NCBI GenBank assembly: GCA_023238725.1
Contig: CM041545.1
Location: forward strand, 19,373,501 to 19,437,500
DNA from: Scortum barcoo
Lineage: Eukaryota; Chordata; Actinopteri; Centrarchiformes; Terapontidae
Length of the DNA stretch: 64,000 bases
Direction of reading: 5' to 3'
Positions 22,745 through 34,823 of this stretch are shown in pieces; within the stretch, counting starts at the first letter, position 1; every line of letters starts with the position of its first letter. The notes below the pieces were generated by a model, which saw nothing but the letters and a program-made list of their open reading frames with translations, ran no database searches and was not told the DNA's origin. A program made the position numbers and the translations under genes.

Positions 22745-25700
22745 GTAGGAGAATTTAAAAGCCTTTATGATAGTTTCCTCTGCTTGTGTTGACTTTCTTT
22801 CAGCATTTATGCGGAAACAAACAAGCGTACAGTTGCTGTGATGGTTTATGTTTGTTTAGTCACGTTTTATTTAATGGAAAAAGACCTCAGGTAGGGGAGA
22901 GAGCTCGCTGCGTGCTGGTTTACAGTTTGTTTATGCATCATCCTGCCCCGTCTGACAGGGATGTGTTGGAGAAAAAACACTCATAAAGTGACTCAGAAAC
23001 AGAGCTGGAGTCAACAAAACTTTACTGACAGCTGAGTGAAAAAAATTAAGACTGATTTATTATTATTATTATTATTATTATTATCTCCTTGTACCTCCTG
23101 CAGCTCAGCCAGATGTGCACAACATGACACAAATATAATCACTCAGCTGTAAAACCCTTACATTACAAACACTTGGATTAAAGTCAAACTTGCAGCTCAA
23201 AAATGAGGATTTTGGCTCTGAGCTATGACAATTGACATACTTGACTAAATTTCAGACACACCATCATCAAGCATCAAGTTCTGATTTTAAATTCCTGCAC
23301 AGTAAAACAATAAATGTCAGCAATGGACAGCAACACAATAACCTGCATAAGTATAAAGTCATTTTTCATGGTATATGTAATTCTATATCAAGAAAAAAAA
23401 TAGCTATAACTTGTTAGGTAAAGTTTTATTCTTACGGGGCTGATAGTTCCTTTGCACAAATTTCCAATAACAATTCATATTTTCTTGAGTTTAAATGGAT
23501 CTCTGCCAGATTTTCTAGTCATTACGATTTTAAGGAATTTTCTTTAAAGAAGGGATCAACAAATTTGGATATATCAGAGATTTTTCCCTACTTTAACAAT
23601 AATCACTACCTCTTCAAACTTCCTGTAGACGCACTTGATATAAGTGTGGAAGAAAGTATAAACTGTGGAAGAAATCACTTGTGCTCTCTTTATGAACAAT
23701 GTTTTGGTCCTCAGACAGTCAACAGGTGAAATTCATACAAGCAAACGTTACCTTTACCTATAATGACTACCAAGTTACCTTCAGTTCTTTCCAGGAAATT
23801 ACAGACCTTTTTTAAGTAAAATGTTACCTTCACTTCTGGACAAATTAATGGATAAAATAACCAGACAGATATGTCTGCTTTAGGTTAATCAAGTGGATTA
23901 AATACCTGACAATTCAAAGTACTTAATCACAGTGCTGCAAAAATCCTATAAAATATTCAGTATTGTCATAAAGCTGCTCTGTGATGGCTTAATACAAGCA
24001 CAGATAAGGAATAATGGTAAAGGTATAAACTTTATGGCAAAATGTTTGGATGTCATACGATGTCCTTCAGTTATTTCCTGAATATTCACGCCTGGACCCG
24101 GCCGACTCTTTTCAGCCGAAACCTCCTGCCAATTTGTTTCTTTCAAGACCGAGAGTTTCCTCACTGAGACACACGTGATATAGAAAACCTTTTCCGGCCA
24201 AACTGCCGCAGGTTCAGGATGATGGAGACCAGGGATAAATGGGTTTTATACATTTAATCCTGCGAAGAGTCGGGGCCACTTAAATTTATGTGCGCTGTTT
24301 AAGTGCTATATCAGTAAAGGTGTTTTTATCTTGATGGAGGGGACGTAAAAATCGACGGTCTACCTCTGACTTCTTTTTCTGTCGTCTCAATGCTCCTCAT
24401 GAGAGTCACTTAACGCCGGTATTAAACAGCAACAGTGATTTCATTATACCCTCAACTCACCTAGACCTTATGTGATGAAGTGAATTCTTCCTGTATTGTG
24501 TGGAAAAATACCACAGGGTGCTCCTGATTTTATACAATTTTAAGTGTTTTTCCAATGGATGTAATTAATAAGTAACTGAGGATGAGCCCTCACAAACATC
24601 GAAATGTCACAAAAACACACACTTTATTGCTCTATCTGACTGTTTATTTTGTGTGTGTGTGTATGTTTAGTGGTGGAGCAGAGCTGCTTTTTAACGGCGT
24701 GAAAGAACATCATGTGACTCTTCCGAGCCAATCTGATCCATGTGAGTATCACACCTCACCTGTCTGTGTGTGTCTGAATTATTCCAGTTGTCCATTTGAA
24801 GAAACACAAAGATTCATGTACATTTACAGACTGTAAATTATGTTCACAGCATCCATCTTTGCACATCATTTTTTCTCCAGGTTTTTTATTTTCTAACAGG
24901 ATTGTTTGTTAATGCACTGTGCTCTTCCAGCCTTCAGTCCACAAATGCACCATCTTTGCCAATTTTTCAAATAAATCAATGTTTTTAGCTGCACTATTGA
25001 GATATGAGTAATGTTAAATAAGTCAGATTAAAACTAGGTATGAGGCTCAGTGTGAAGGATAAATGTTTTCAAAGATAGAATATAAGTTATATAAGGGTCC
25101 TTCACTTTGTCGATCACTTGTATTCACTTTATTATTGATATTTCAGTCATTTACCTGATCAACAGTGATTCATATTGTGCAGGATTCTGTGTTTTCTTCC
25201 TGTTGTCTAGTCAGTCTTTGGAGATACATGATCTCTTTTACAAGAGAGCCCTGACATTGTTCTCAAAGCTCAGACCTCTGACAGCACAACGTGAGCGATA
25301 AAGAATTAAACTTATATTGGGATTTGGGGAGGGAAGGTGGGGCAGATTGTGGCTTGTTATAAACCTTATTTTTGCTTCAGAGCGATGTATATTTAGTGTA
25401 GCGGTCACAGAACGGCTGCAACAGAGAAGATAAGACACACTTTATTAACCCCACGTGGGGCAATTACTTTTTTTTTCACTCTGTTGTTATTATTGGACAC
25501 ACACACATCGGAAATACACACATGCATTGATGTATTGAGAGATGCCAGAACGAGGGGGCTGCCTCTTAGGATGGTGCTTGAGCAGTTCAGTGCTTCAGCG
25601 TCTTGCTCACAGGCACCTCGGTAGTTCCCAGAGGGTGAACTTGCATCTCCTCAGCCACCAGTCCGGACTCTGTATGGACTGATGAATTCGTCCAAACCAA

Positions 25701-26715
25701 ATCCCCACAGTCTGAGCTGCTACCGCCCCTCGATATACATCATATAAACTATGCTCTGTAAAACAGCCTTATTTTTCTCAACTTCAAACAGGAGTTTATT
25801 TAGATTTCAGAAAAGTGAGTACTTTAAAAAAACACATTTTCAAAATAACCGCTGATATAAAGGCATGTTTTAACTTCAGATTTATCCTAAATGATATTCT
25901 GTATGGGAGGTTTGAGTCTCATGTTTTGGGCTTTTGTTGACTCGTTCATACAACAAGAAAATTTGGCAACTAGAAGTGCTTTGCTTTAAACGTCTCTGTC
26001 TTAACTTCCTTTAGTAAGGTGTTATGCTATCACACCTTTCCCTTTTCTTTTCCTTTTCTTCTCTTCCTGTTCCTCCTTTCTTCCCTCCCACTTCTAACAT
26101 CTGTGTAGCTGCCTGTTCTGCCTCTAAACGGATAATTTCTGCCTCTTTAACTTGTAAATGTTGCCCACTGGTAAAGCCGATGTTTGCTTGTATGTGAGCA
26201 GAGGTAGTAAAGGGGGTAAGAGGGAAGTTAATGTTTGTTTGTTTTTTTCCTGCGGGTTGCAGAAAAGCAGCAGAGAGATAGAGCACAAAGTCATATATAT
26301 ATTTTTTTTTTTTGGTCTCACCTCAGGATCCAAATTGATTAGATTTTTTTTTGCTGAGGGATTCAGGTTCCTTCCAATATGGGTCACTAACTCAGCACAG
26401 AGGAGTCGAGGGGAAACCTGCCCGCAGCCCGATTGTATTTCCTAAAACCAGCTCAGGACCTGGGTCACCGAGAGAATAAGAGCAGAGGAAAAGTGAAGGC
26501 TGTGAAAAGCAGGTACCTAGAGGTGAAAATGCCTCGTGGTTTTATGTGTGTGTGTGAGACAGAGAGAGAACAAACGGGACAAATATGTGTCTCTGGTATT
26601 TGACCAAACAAAGGGTGTTCATCCATGGCGCTGATGTTACCACGACAACAAAAAGACAAAAGTTGACCAGAACAGGGAATGTCAGCCAGATATGACCTTG
26701 CTGCTGCACCAGTCG

Positions 26716-26775
<60 letters not shown>

Positions 26776-27078
26776 CCCATTGACACTTGAAAACCTGATG
26801 TTTGTCCTGTACGGTGCAACTTCATAATTTTACCATTACGGCGGCGACATTTTGACATAACATTTCCTGGATGTATTCGCTCATTGTGATCTTAAGCAGG
26901 TTTGCTGATCCTGAAAATGTTACGCCAAACTAAATTTCGCCTTCCACATCAGTGTGTGTGTGTGTTAATACAGAAGGGGCGCAGTGAAGGCAGATATAAT
27001 TGCTTCTGAATCCTTCGTATTTCTCTTTTGACCCCAGCCGGTGATTGATGACCCTCGACTGAAAGACCCCACCCCACA

Positions 27079-27160
<82 letters not shown>

Positions 27161-30100
27161 AACACTCTCTCTCACTCTCTCACACTCTCACACACACAAC
27201 AAAACCCCCGTGGTCTAAGGATCACACAGTTTTTGCCCCTCGCATCACTAGAAAGATGGATAGCTAACCGCCCCCCAACCTCTCTCCTCCAGCCCCCTTC
27301 ACATGACCGTCATAATCGCACAAAGACAGAAAAGCTAAAGGAGAAGAAAAGGGTGGAAAAACTGCACGCACAAAAGAAAAGCGGGGCTCAGGTTTTAAAT
27401 CGGCGTCAAAATGGCGCCCTTTCTCTTCCCCTCCCTCCATGTCGTCCTTCCACCCACGCAACGCAGCTATCCCAAGATGCTTCAGGAGCCCGTGACGCAT
27501 TTTCCCCCCTCTTCTGTCTGTTTGTTCCTTCATTTTCTTCCCCCCCACTTCTTCTCTACCTGGACCGCCAAGCGCCATCAAAAAAAAAAAAAAAAGACAT
27601 GTTATTTCCTCCTTACCTCTCTAAATCCTAATTTCTTCTCATCGTCTTTATATAACTCTTTTTCTTTTCTGTTCAGACTGGATTATTTAAATTAGCAGAC
27701 CACTGTGTAACCTTTTTTTTTTTTTTTTACAAGACGGCCGTTAAACTCGCAGCGCCTGATGACCGTCTCTCTTATAAAAGTCTCAGCTGATGAAAGTTTG
27801 AATTATTATCGACCTGTGTATTGAGCTAAGACGGCCTGTTTATTGTCTGTGTGCAACTTTCAACATGTTTTCTCAAGGGCTGTGTGTTTAGGGAGGGAAA
27901 TAAAAAAAAAAAGAAGAGAGAGAGGAGGCGAAGGAGAGGAGAGAGAGAGAGGGGAAGAGGGCAGGTTTTTACGAGAGAATTAAAGAGTGTGTGTGAGATG
28001 GAGAGAGAGAGAGCAAATGAAAAAGTAAATGGGGGGGTGAGAGGACGAAAGAGCGAATAAGGGGTAATGGTGGAGAAAAATTACCAATAGTCAAAGGCAA
28101 AGAGAGAGAGAGTGCAAAGAAAAGAGTCACCACAAAGAAGGAGTTATGACTGCTGTAGTGATTAGTTCTGTTTTTAGCCCCGCAGAGGTGCAGGTCAATA
28201 TTCACTGGCTAGTACTCTGGTGTGTGTGTGTGTGTGTTGCAAGAGGAGGTATCTGTCTTTCTTTCTTTTTTTTTATATGGAGGCCTGGAACCGTAGAAAA
28301 CTAGCACTATCATTATACTACTGAGCTGGCCGACAGCACCGCAATTAACCAGAACCACCGCTCACACGCGCCCTGCACTGCACGAACAGACACACACTCT
28401 CTCACACACTTTATACATCACATATCATCCACACAGTCTGTTGCCCTCATAGCCTGTTTTTCCCCTACGCCGATGAATCTTTTGTCGCAAGCTAAATGCT
28501 GCCAGTTGGGCCTCTTAATATTTCTTTTGTGGGTTTTTTTTTAAATCTTTTCATATTTTATTTCGTCTCGTTGGTGTTATCTGTTTGGTAATCAGTGTTG
28601 GTTAACAGGAATGGGAGCTCTGTGATCTCCCCATTTTATGGATGAATAAATTAAACACTGAACATTGCAAGATCTTCAGAAAAAGTAAAAAAAAATACAC
28701 AGATGTCAGATGTGTGAAACTGGTTTTGAAATTAAAGACACATAAATCCCATTATAACCCCTCTCTATGATTTAATTACATGAAAACACAGAAAAATACA
28801 GGTATTTTTGGAAGATTTCAGACACCAAAAATGTCACACTAATTTTGCACGTAAGCCTTCATTTTATTTCTAATAGAACAATTCATTGGAAAGTAAAGAA
28901 AAATCCAAATCTGGCTCCACTGAGCATTTTTCTGAATGTACCTCGTGTATGAAACTGCAGTATTTGCACTCCTGTAATGTGATATTAGCTCTGCCTCTTG
29001 ATCTGGCTGAACCTGCGAGTCCCCGTGTGGTTTCGTCGCCTACCTGCTACGGCGTCAGCGCACCTCACACCTGGCTCGGGGTGACTCGCTGTTGTCCTCT
29101 TCGTACCCTCGTATCTCCTCCATCTGCTGCCGCCGCTCTCTTCCTCTAATGTATCTGCTCTCTCTCTCTCTCTCTCTCCTGTTTATCCGCTCTCTCCTTT
29201 CCATCCCTCGTCTCGTCTGTTCTTTCGTTCCCGTGTAAACTGGTCAAGGAGGCCGACGCTCTTCATTTTGATGTCTTGTATGTGTGTGTGAACGTGTGTT
29301 TTTATATTGTACGGCTACCAGCATTTACGGTGAAGCCCTCGAGTGTTAACGCGAGTCGTCGTGCTCCTGTACATTAAGTCGACAGCTGTGATCATCGCAC
29401 GCCAACACCACACACTCGAACACACCACCAGGACAGGAAATGGTCACAAGAAAATATTAGATTGTGTCCCTATTACTAAAAAACACACATTTCCACATCA
29501 CACACTAATACACACACACACACTCAAAAGCTTCTACAGCTCCTCGAATCTTAACGTTAACAACCGCCATAACTATAATATATTCATTATGAGTGTTCAG
29601 TGGGGATTTATCCTAAAACCTCTCGTTGTCGTCGCCTTTGTGTCCGTCTGTCAGTCGGTCTGAGTGAGGCTCAGCCTTTTGTTGAGACAAGGTCAATCTG
29701 ATTGTTCGAGAGGTCAGACTCGTAGAAAATTCAGGCAACGCTGATATTCAGGCTGAGGCGATTTTTAATTTTTGACCCAAACAAAGAAAATTCTGAAATT
29801 GGGTTTTCTCTTCATTTTATTAGTCCTGTGTTTTAATAAAAAGCACTGATGCTAGAGAGGAATATAATTGTATTTCTAATTTTTAAGCAGTAGATGCTTT
29901 TGGAAAATGTCTGGCTGAATATTTACATTTTTTTTCATCATTTTTAAGTAAAAAATGACCCATGAGGCTGTAGATTTTCGTTGTTTTCTAACCTGTTCAG
30001 TCGTTTCTCGATTTACACACACAAATCATTCATTTTATTTCTTTCTAACCAAGGTGTCCCCCCTCAGTCGCTGACATCAGTCAACCCTCCCCCCTGTTTC

Positions 30101-30434
30101 CAGTGTCCTCTCCCCCCCCCCAAACATACACATACACTCATAAATATACATGCACACAGACACACACACATATACACAGCCCCGTCCCGCCTGGTGCTTC
30201 CGTCGCGTCACATCGACCAGGGGGCTGGAACCCTGCACCTTGACCTTTAACCCCTGACCTGTGACCTCTGTTGTCTGCCTCTGTATGGGCTTTGTTGTGT
30301 GCTGTGTGTGTGTGTGTGTGTGTGTGTGTCTGTGTGTGTGTGTTTTCCAGGGGACGTGAAGCAGCTGCTGGTCTGGATCCAACGGAACCTGCTAAAGGAA
30401 CGACCCGAGCTCTTTGTCCAGGGAGACTCTGTGT

Positions 30435-30498
<64 letters not shown>

Positions 30499-32852
30499 GT
30501 GCACAAGCACTTGACACTTACACTTGATCTGTGCACAACAATACGACCTCACGGGTTTTAAAACATCACACTGCCACTTGAACAAAATCATAACAGCACA
30601 AATATGACTGTGATATTTGATCACGATCCTTCTGTAAGACCAATTTTCAATATATTGAACATTTTAAACTGAACCTGAAGGCGACTGTGACTCCGGGAGA
30701 TTTCTGAGCCTTTTTTTTCTCCTGCACTTTAAAACTGCTGAAATGCTGCAAAAAAAAAAAAAAGTCTAGCCTTCAGGTTATAGGTTTCAGTAAGATGATT
30801 ACCTGTGTGTGAGTGTGTGTGTGTGTGCATGATGGCTGGTGTGTTTGTTAGCACATGTGTGTGAATGTGTGTGTGTGGGTCCAGAGCTCACAGCAGCCTT
30901 ATAGGACTGGCTGACTTTTACAGCTGCCTTTGTGCAGGACTATTTATAGCTCCACCTAACCAGTGAATGGAGAAAAAGCTGGACTACCTATAAACCTTAC
31001 AGATTAGATGTGTGTTTGTGTGTACTTTATGTCGGCAGCACACACCGGTTTTTGAGGAGACCGCCATCAAGGTGTTTCGTCATTATCTTTTTAAAAAGAT
31101 CTCTGACGGCCGCTGTGTGGGATTAGTTTACAGTCTTCACCCTTTTTTTTGTTAAATTCTTTTGTTCTTTCTCAGCACAGCCGTGTTGTTGTGTGTGTGT
31201 GTGTGTGTGTGTTTGTGTTTGTGTAGACACATGTTTGTACTCTCTCTCACGTTGCCCTTTCTCATTGACGTCACTGAGCATCTACAAGGTGGAGAGGAGC
31301 TCGCGTGAACAGCATGAGAGGAGTCAGTATCTGTTTCAGGAATTATCTCCACGTCCACGTTACCTAAACTGTTTCCTCAATGGCTTTTTAGGGAAAAGCA
31401 CACACACACACACACACCAACATGTGTGAAGCAGACTGCACCCATAGGTGCCTGTTGTTACCCTCCCCCATTACCACCATTATCCTCTCTTGAAGGGTGA
31501 TTTTTTTAGGCTTCATTCGAGTGTTATTTTTGGGCCCCCATTAATTTCCAGTGACACTTTGTTTTCCTCACAATCTCTCTGCTCTTTTATCTCAGCCTCT
31601 TATGTCTCTTTTATTTAAAAAAACAAAAATAAAAAAGCATCATTACTCTCTGTCCTTGTTAGCCCAGGAAATAAATTTGGTTTTAATTTGCAGAGCTTTA
31701 AATGTACAAAACATTAGCAGCAGTGAGAATAAGCCCACAGTGCTTGTTTATGATCCTGTATGGGCCGTAACATGAACATAACACACACATAAACACACAC
31801 GTGCAGTCACTTATACCAATGAGGTTTATTATCATAAATACACCATATACAGTGTTCGTTCTCAAACATAATATTAGTTATATATTAAATTTATACAGCG
31901 AAGTGTTGAATATTGAAACACCAGACACAGACATTTTGCTATAAATCAAAGAAATGTACATATTGTTTGACTGAATAGATTTCAGTAAAGAAAAAACAAC
32001 ATATTTTGCACATTTTTTAATGTATTATTCTCTGTACTTTCACATGTGTTCATCAATTATGTTATTTTTTAAAAAACTGCTTTTATTTGAACTGTTAGGC
32101 TGTGTCAGCAAAAAAAGACTTCTCTGTGCTAATCCATCACCCCATAATGTTGAAAACTAACGTGTAGTTTGTACTGATTATTCACAATTTAATTAGCAAT
32201 TATATATGCACTTTCAAAATGTGGTTTCATTGGATCAGTCACAGAGATTACACTTGTATATTTTTCTTTTTTTTAATATTATTTTAATCTTTATTGTAGA
32301 GTTTCTTTCACTGATTTAGTTTTCATATTTCAAAATTACTTGTTTTTTTTTATTACTTTTCTTGTGGATCCAGATTGTTTTTTCCGCTTAATGTATACAA
32401 AGTGTGTGTTTTGTTTTTTTACGTGCATCTGTCGAGTCTTTCCTGCTCTACCTGTTTGTATCTCTTACATGCGTGCATACGTGTGTTTGCATCCGCGTCA
32501 CCTCTGGGAAATGTGTCGGACTCAAAACGTGTGTTTTTTTGTTTTTTTTCCCCCACAGGAGACCGGGGATCCTGGTGCTTATCAATGATGCAGACTGGGA
32601 GCTAATGGTGAGCACTGGGAGCCATGTTCACTGTCACATGATGCAGCAGTGGGTGTGTGTGCGCGTGTGTGTGTCAGCCAGCAGCTTGTAAAAACAGGCA
32701 TTATTTTTAATTTAACTCTTCACCTACGTCGTCTGTTTTCAGGATGCACCATTACAGTGCGGGATGATTGCAGATCATGTGTGCAGCTGCATTTATGTCC
32801 CTGTAACTACATAAAAATGCTTGTGTGGACATTTAAATCAGGATAAGGGAGG

Positions 32853-32903
<51 letters not shown>

Positions 32904-33296
32904 GGTCAGCCTGTGTGTTCACTGAGATTCTCTGAGTCAGTTAATGTTTCATATATTGTGAAAGCTGCTGCGTTTGTCCTTGGGGTCTCATATCTGAGCA
33001 CATATTTACATGCACGCACAGTCTGAACGCTTCAATTTGAATCCATTGATTCAATTACGGGACTCAAACACAGGATGTAAGTGAAATGAAAAGTTTGTCA
33101 TTGATTTGGACGCCAACGGGAACACAGGAGGGATGTACATGTTTGTGTTGGTAAAGACAGATATCCTTCCTTTGACGTGTAGAGGAGTTTGAATATTGAG
33201 TATTTTGTGTGTTTTTCTGAACCTCAGGGAGAGCTGGACTACCAGCTGCAAGACCAAGACAACGTTGTGTTTATTTCTACTCTTCACGGAGGATAG
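22710..33296 (+). CDS. urm1: urm1, ubiquitin-related modifier 1, complete five-exon gene
   Basis: Coding exons 22710-22744, 24671-24741, 30351-30432, 32559-32607 and 33228-33296 join with matching phases to 306 nt, giving 101 residues plus TAG, the same length as human URM1. The protein starts MAAPITIHLEFGGGAELLFN, continues with WIQRNLLKERPELFVQGDSV and GILVLINDADWEL, and ends FISTLHGG. It adopts a beta-grasp ubiquitin-like/MoaD fold. The C-terminal Gly-Gly is adenylated and thiocarboxylated by the MOCS3/Uba4 enzyme, and the sulfur is passed to the CTU1-CTU2 complex for 2-thiolation of wobble uridines in cytosolic tRNAs; protein urmylation is a second role. All key residues, including the terminal diglycine, are intact. 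Most of the 10.6-kb span is intron. The downstream neighbours (miR-219, then cercam) match human gene order. Confidence 0.97.
22745..24670. other. urm1: urm1 intron 1
   Basis: AT-rich, with an ATT run at about 23057-23083. I see no gene or element. Confidence 0.5.
24671..24741 (+). CDS. urm1: urm1 exon 2
   Basis: Acceptor gtatgtttag, donor CCAT|gtgagt at 24742, phase 2 to 1. It encodes GGAELLFNGVKEHHVTLP and then SQSDP; the split codon forms the conserved Trp with exon 3. Confidence 0.95.
25430..25740. repeat. percomorph dispersed repeat (tttattaaccccacgtgggg type)
   Basis: Starts gacacactttattaacccca, close to the common fish motif tttattgatccccgtgggg. It runs through gagagatgccagaacgaggg, tcttgctcacaggcacctcg and cagccaccagtccggactct, and ends cagtctgagctgctaccgcc, a tRNA-like tail. 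This string of words is typical of a repeat found throughout percomorph genomes. It lies in urm1 intron 2. Confidence 0.65.
26719..26774 (+). repeat. GT microsatellite
   Basis: About 28 uninterrupted GT units in urm1 intron 2. Confidence 0.9.
27076..27192 (+). repeat. long CT microsatellite
   Basis: About 40 CT units with few interruptions, grading into CA-rich sequence. As a mirror-symmetric polypyrimidine tract it could form triplex (H-) DNA. The 196-aa open frame across it is a repeat artefact. Confidence 0.9.
27897..28030 (+). repeat. purine-rich A/GA tract
   Basis: Poly-A followed by GA- and GGA-rich sequence (gagagagagaggggaagagg). It lies about 0.8 kb downstream of the CT tract at 27076-27192 and is complementary to it in the transcript. 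Confidence 0.75.
30297..30343 (+). repeat. GT repeat at urm1 exon 3 acceptor
   Basis: A GT run with one TC interruption ends 7 nt before exon 3, leaving only ttttccag as the pyrimidine tract. Confidence 0.9.
30351..30432 (+). CDS. urm1: urm1 exon 3, flanked by GT repeats
   Basis: Acceptor tgttttccag, donor GT|gtaagt at 30433, 82 nt, phase 1 to 2. It encodes DVKQLLVWIQRNLLKERPEL and FVQGDSV. A GT microsatellite sits within about 10 nt of both splice sites. Confidence 0.97.
30439..30500 (+). repeat. GT repeat at urm1 exon 3 donor
   Basis: About 30 GT units begin within the donor site region (gtaagtgtgtgt), immediately downstream of exon 3. Confidence 0.9.
30501..32558. other. urm1: remainder of urm1 intron 3
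   Basis: GT repeats near 31190-31215 and AT-rich sequence; no gene seen. Confidence 0.5.
32559..32607 (+). CDS. urm1: urm1 exon 4
   Basis: Acceptor cccccacag, donor ATG|gtgagc at 32608, 49 nt, phase 2 to 0. It encodes RPGILVLINDADWELM. Confidence 0.96.
32851..32901 (+). repeat. GT microsatellite in urm1 intron 4
   Basis: About 25 uninterrupted GT units; the rest of the intron 32608-33227 shows nothing. Confidence 0.9.
33228..33296 (+). CDS. urm1: urm1 exon 5 and stop
   Basis: Acceptor gaacctcag, phase 0, TAG at 33294-33296. It encodes GELDYQLQDQDNVVFISTL and HGG. The C-terminal diglycine is exposed without any extension, so no processing is needed before activation. Confidence 0.97.
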   Translation, partial: GELDYQLQDQDNVVFISTLHGG

Positions 33297-34786
33297 GAAA
33301 TGAATGAATGAATGAACGAACGGAGGAGTGCAAACATCTCTGCCTTTTCTCCACATCCTCTGCGCTCCTCCCCGCCCTCACCACATCCCAACAACGCCTC
33401 ACCCCATTGGGCGCCGACTGCGCCGTGACATCGGAGGTGATTGATGTTGGTCCGCAGGAATGAGTGGAAATTTAGAGATGGTCACCAAGAAAAAGGTGGA
33501 AACCACGATATGGGAGTTCTGTGGACGTTTATGTGAACATTTCTTTCTTTTCTTTTCATTTGTACGAAGCTCTGCTTGTGCTGGTCAGCTCACAGGTGTA
33601 AATACCTGCAGATGCTGTGTAAACATTTATACTCCTCTTTTTCAACAAGATCGTGAAGGGAAAAAAGATCTTAAGGAGTCTACGGTGACATTCAGTTCAT
33701 AAAAATACATAAAAAAGGAAACACTTTGCCTAAACCTCCCTAATTAGCATTTCTAAACAGTATGTAAACATTAAATAAATGTTCTTAACACTCTGATGTA
33801 GCTGTAAGCAGTTTTTAAGTATTTATCAGGCCTATGAAGATTAAAACTGATTTACACTGATGTCATTCATTTCCTGTTTATCCACCAGCAGCCAGTTATG
33901 GATGCTTCACATGTGGAGTTACAGATATTGGGAAATAATTGGAAAATATACATATGTCAAATATCTGCTTACAAATACATTATAATGTGTTATAAACCTT
34001 TAATTAAAGTTTATATAGTGCTTAGATAACAATTAGGGGGATTAAATCAAATATTACAAAATAAAAGTCTTTTTTTTGTCCCCATGTAATTAATTTTTTT
34101 CTGAAAATATGTTTTACTTTAATTGCTTCTTATATGTTTTCCCCTAAAAAAGAAAAAAATAAAAAAGTTTTTTTTAATATAAGAAAAAAGAATAACCTGA
34201 CTCTTTTTTTTCTTTTTTTACACCATAAATATAATTACACTCTTAGTTTTGAAAATACTGTTTGTTTTATGTGTTTCAAAATATTTAAACACTTTTTTTT
34301 TTTTGCTTAATTTTTTTCAGTTTATTTTATTTATTTCTAACAGCAGTATATATATACATAATTATTATATATAAACGGTGGTGAAAAAACGAATTAATAT
34401 ATACTGAATAAGAAAAGTGTAACTGTTAAATACACTTCTTCTCACTCATTTGCAACCTATTGCAATAAATAATCATTTTTTATGATATTTCTCCAGCTGT
34501 ATAACTCTGATCAGTGTTGTGATTTCCCCCCCTCACACACACTTTTAAAGCTCACAGTGTGTCTCTGCACACCAACGCAGGCCTGTGGACAAACGCTCCT
34601 CTCAATTAGGATTTTGCATCACGCCTCGATAATTCCCGCTGATAGCTTATATCTGATCGATTTAAGCCCGGCTCTGTGATCACACCGCACTTTTAGGCTG
34701 ATTAGACGCGACTTGAGGGAGATTTCACCGTCCTATACTGCCTCACACGGAATATTCATAAGAGTGAGGGAGGGGGGTGCAGGGTG

Positions 34787-34823
<37 letters not shown>

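Noticed and set aside
27041..27631. 196-codon open frame on the + strand
   Set aside because: Its first third is Ser-Leu from the CT microsatellite; the remainder is intronic urm1 sequence without a recognisable domain.
30077..30624. Several overlapping frames of His-Thr or Cys-Val repeats
   Set aside because: They are translations of the GT/CA microsatellites around urm1 exon 3.
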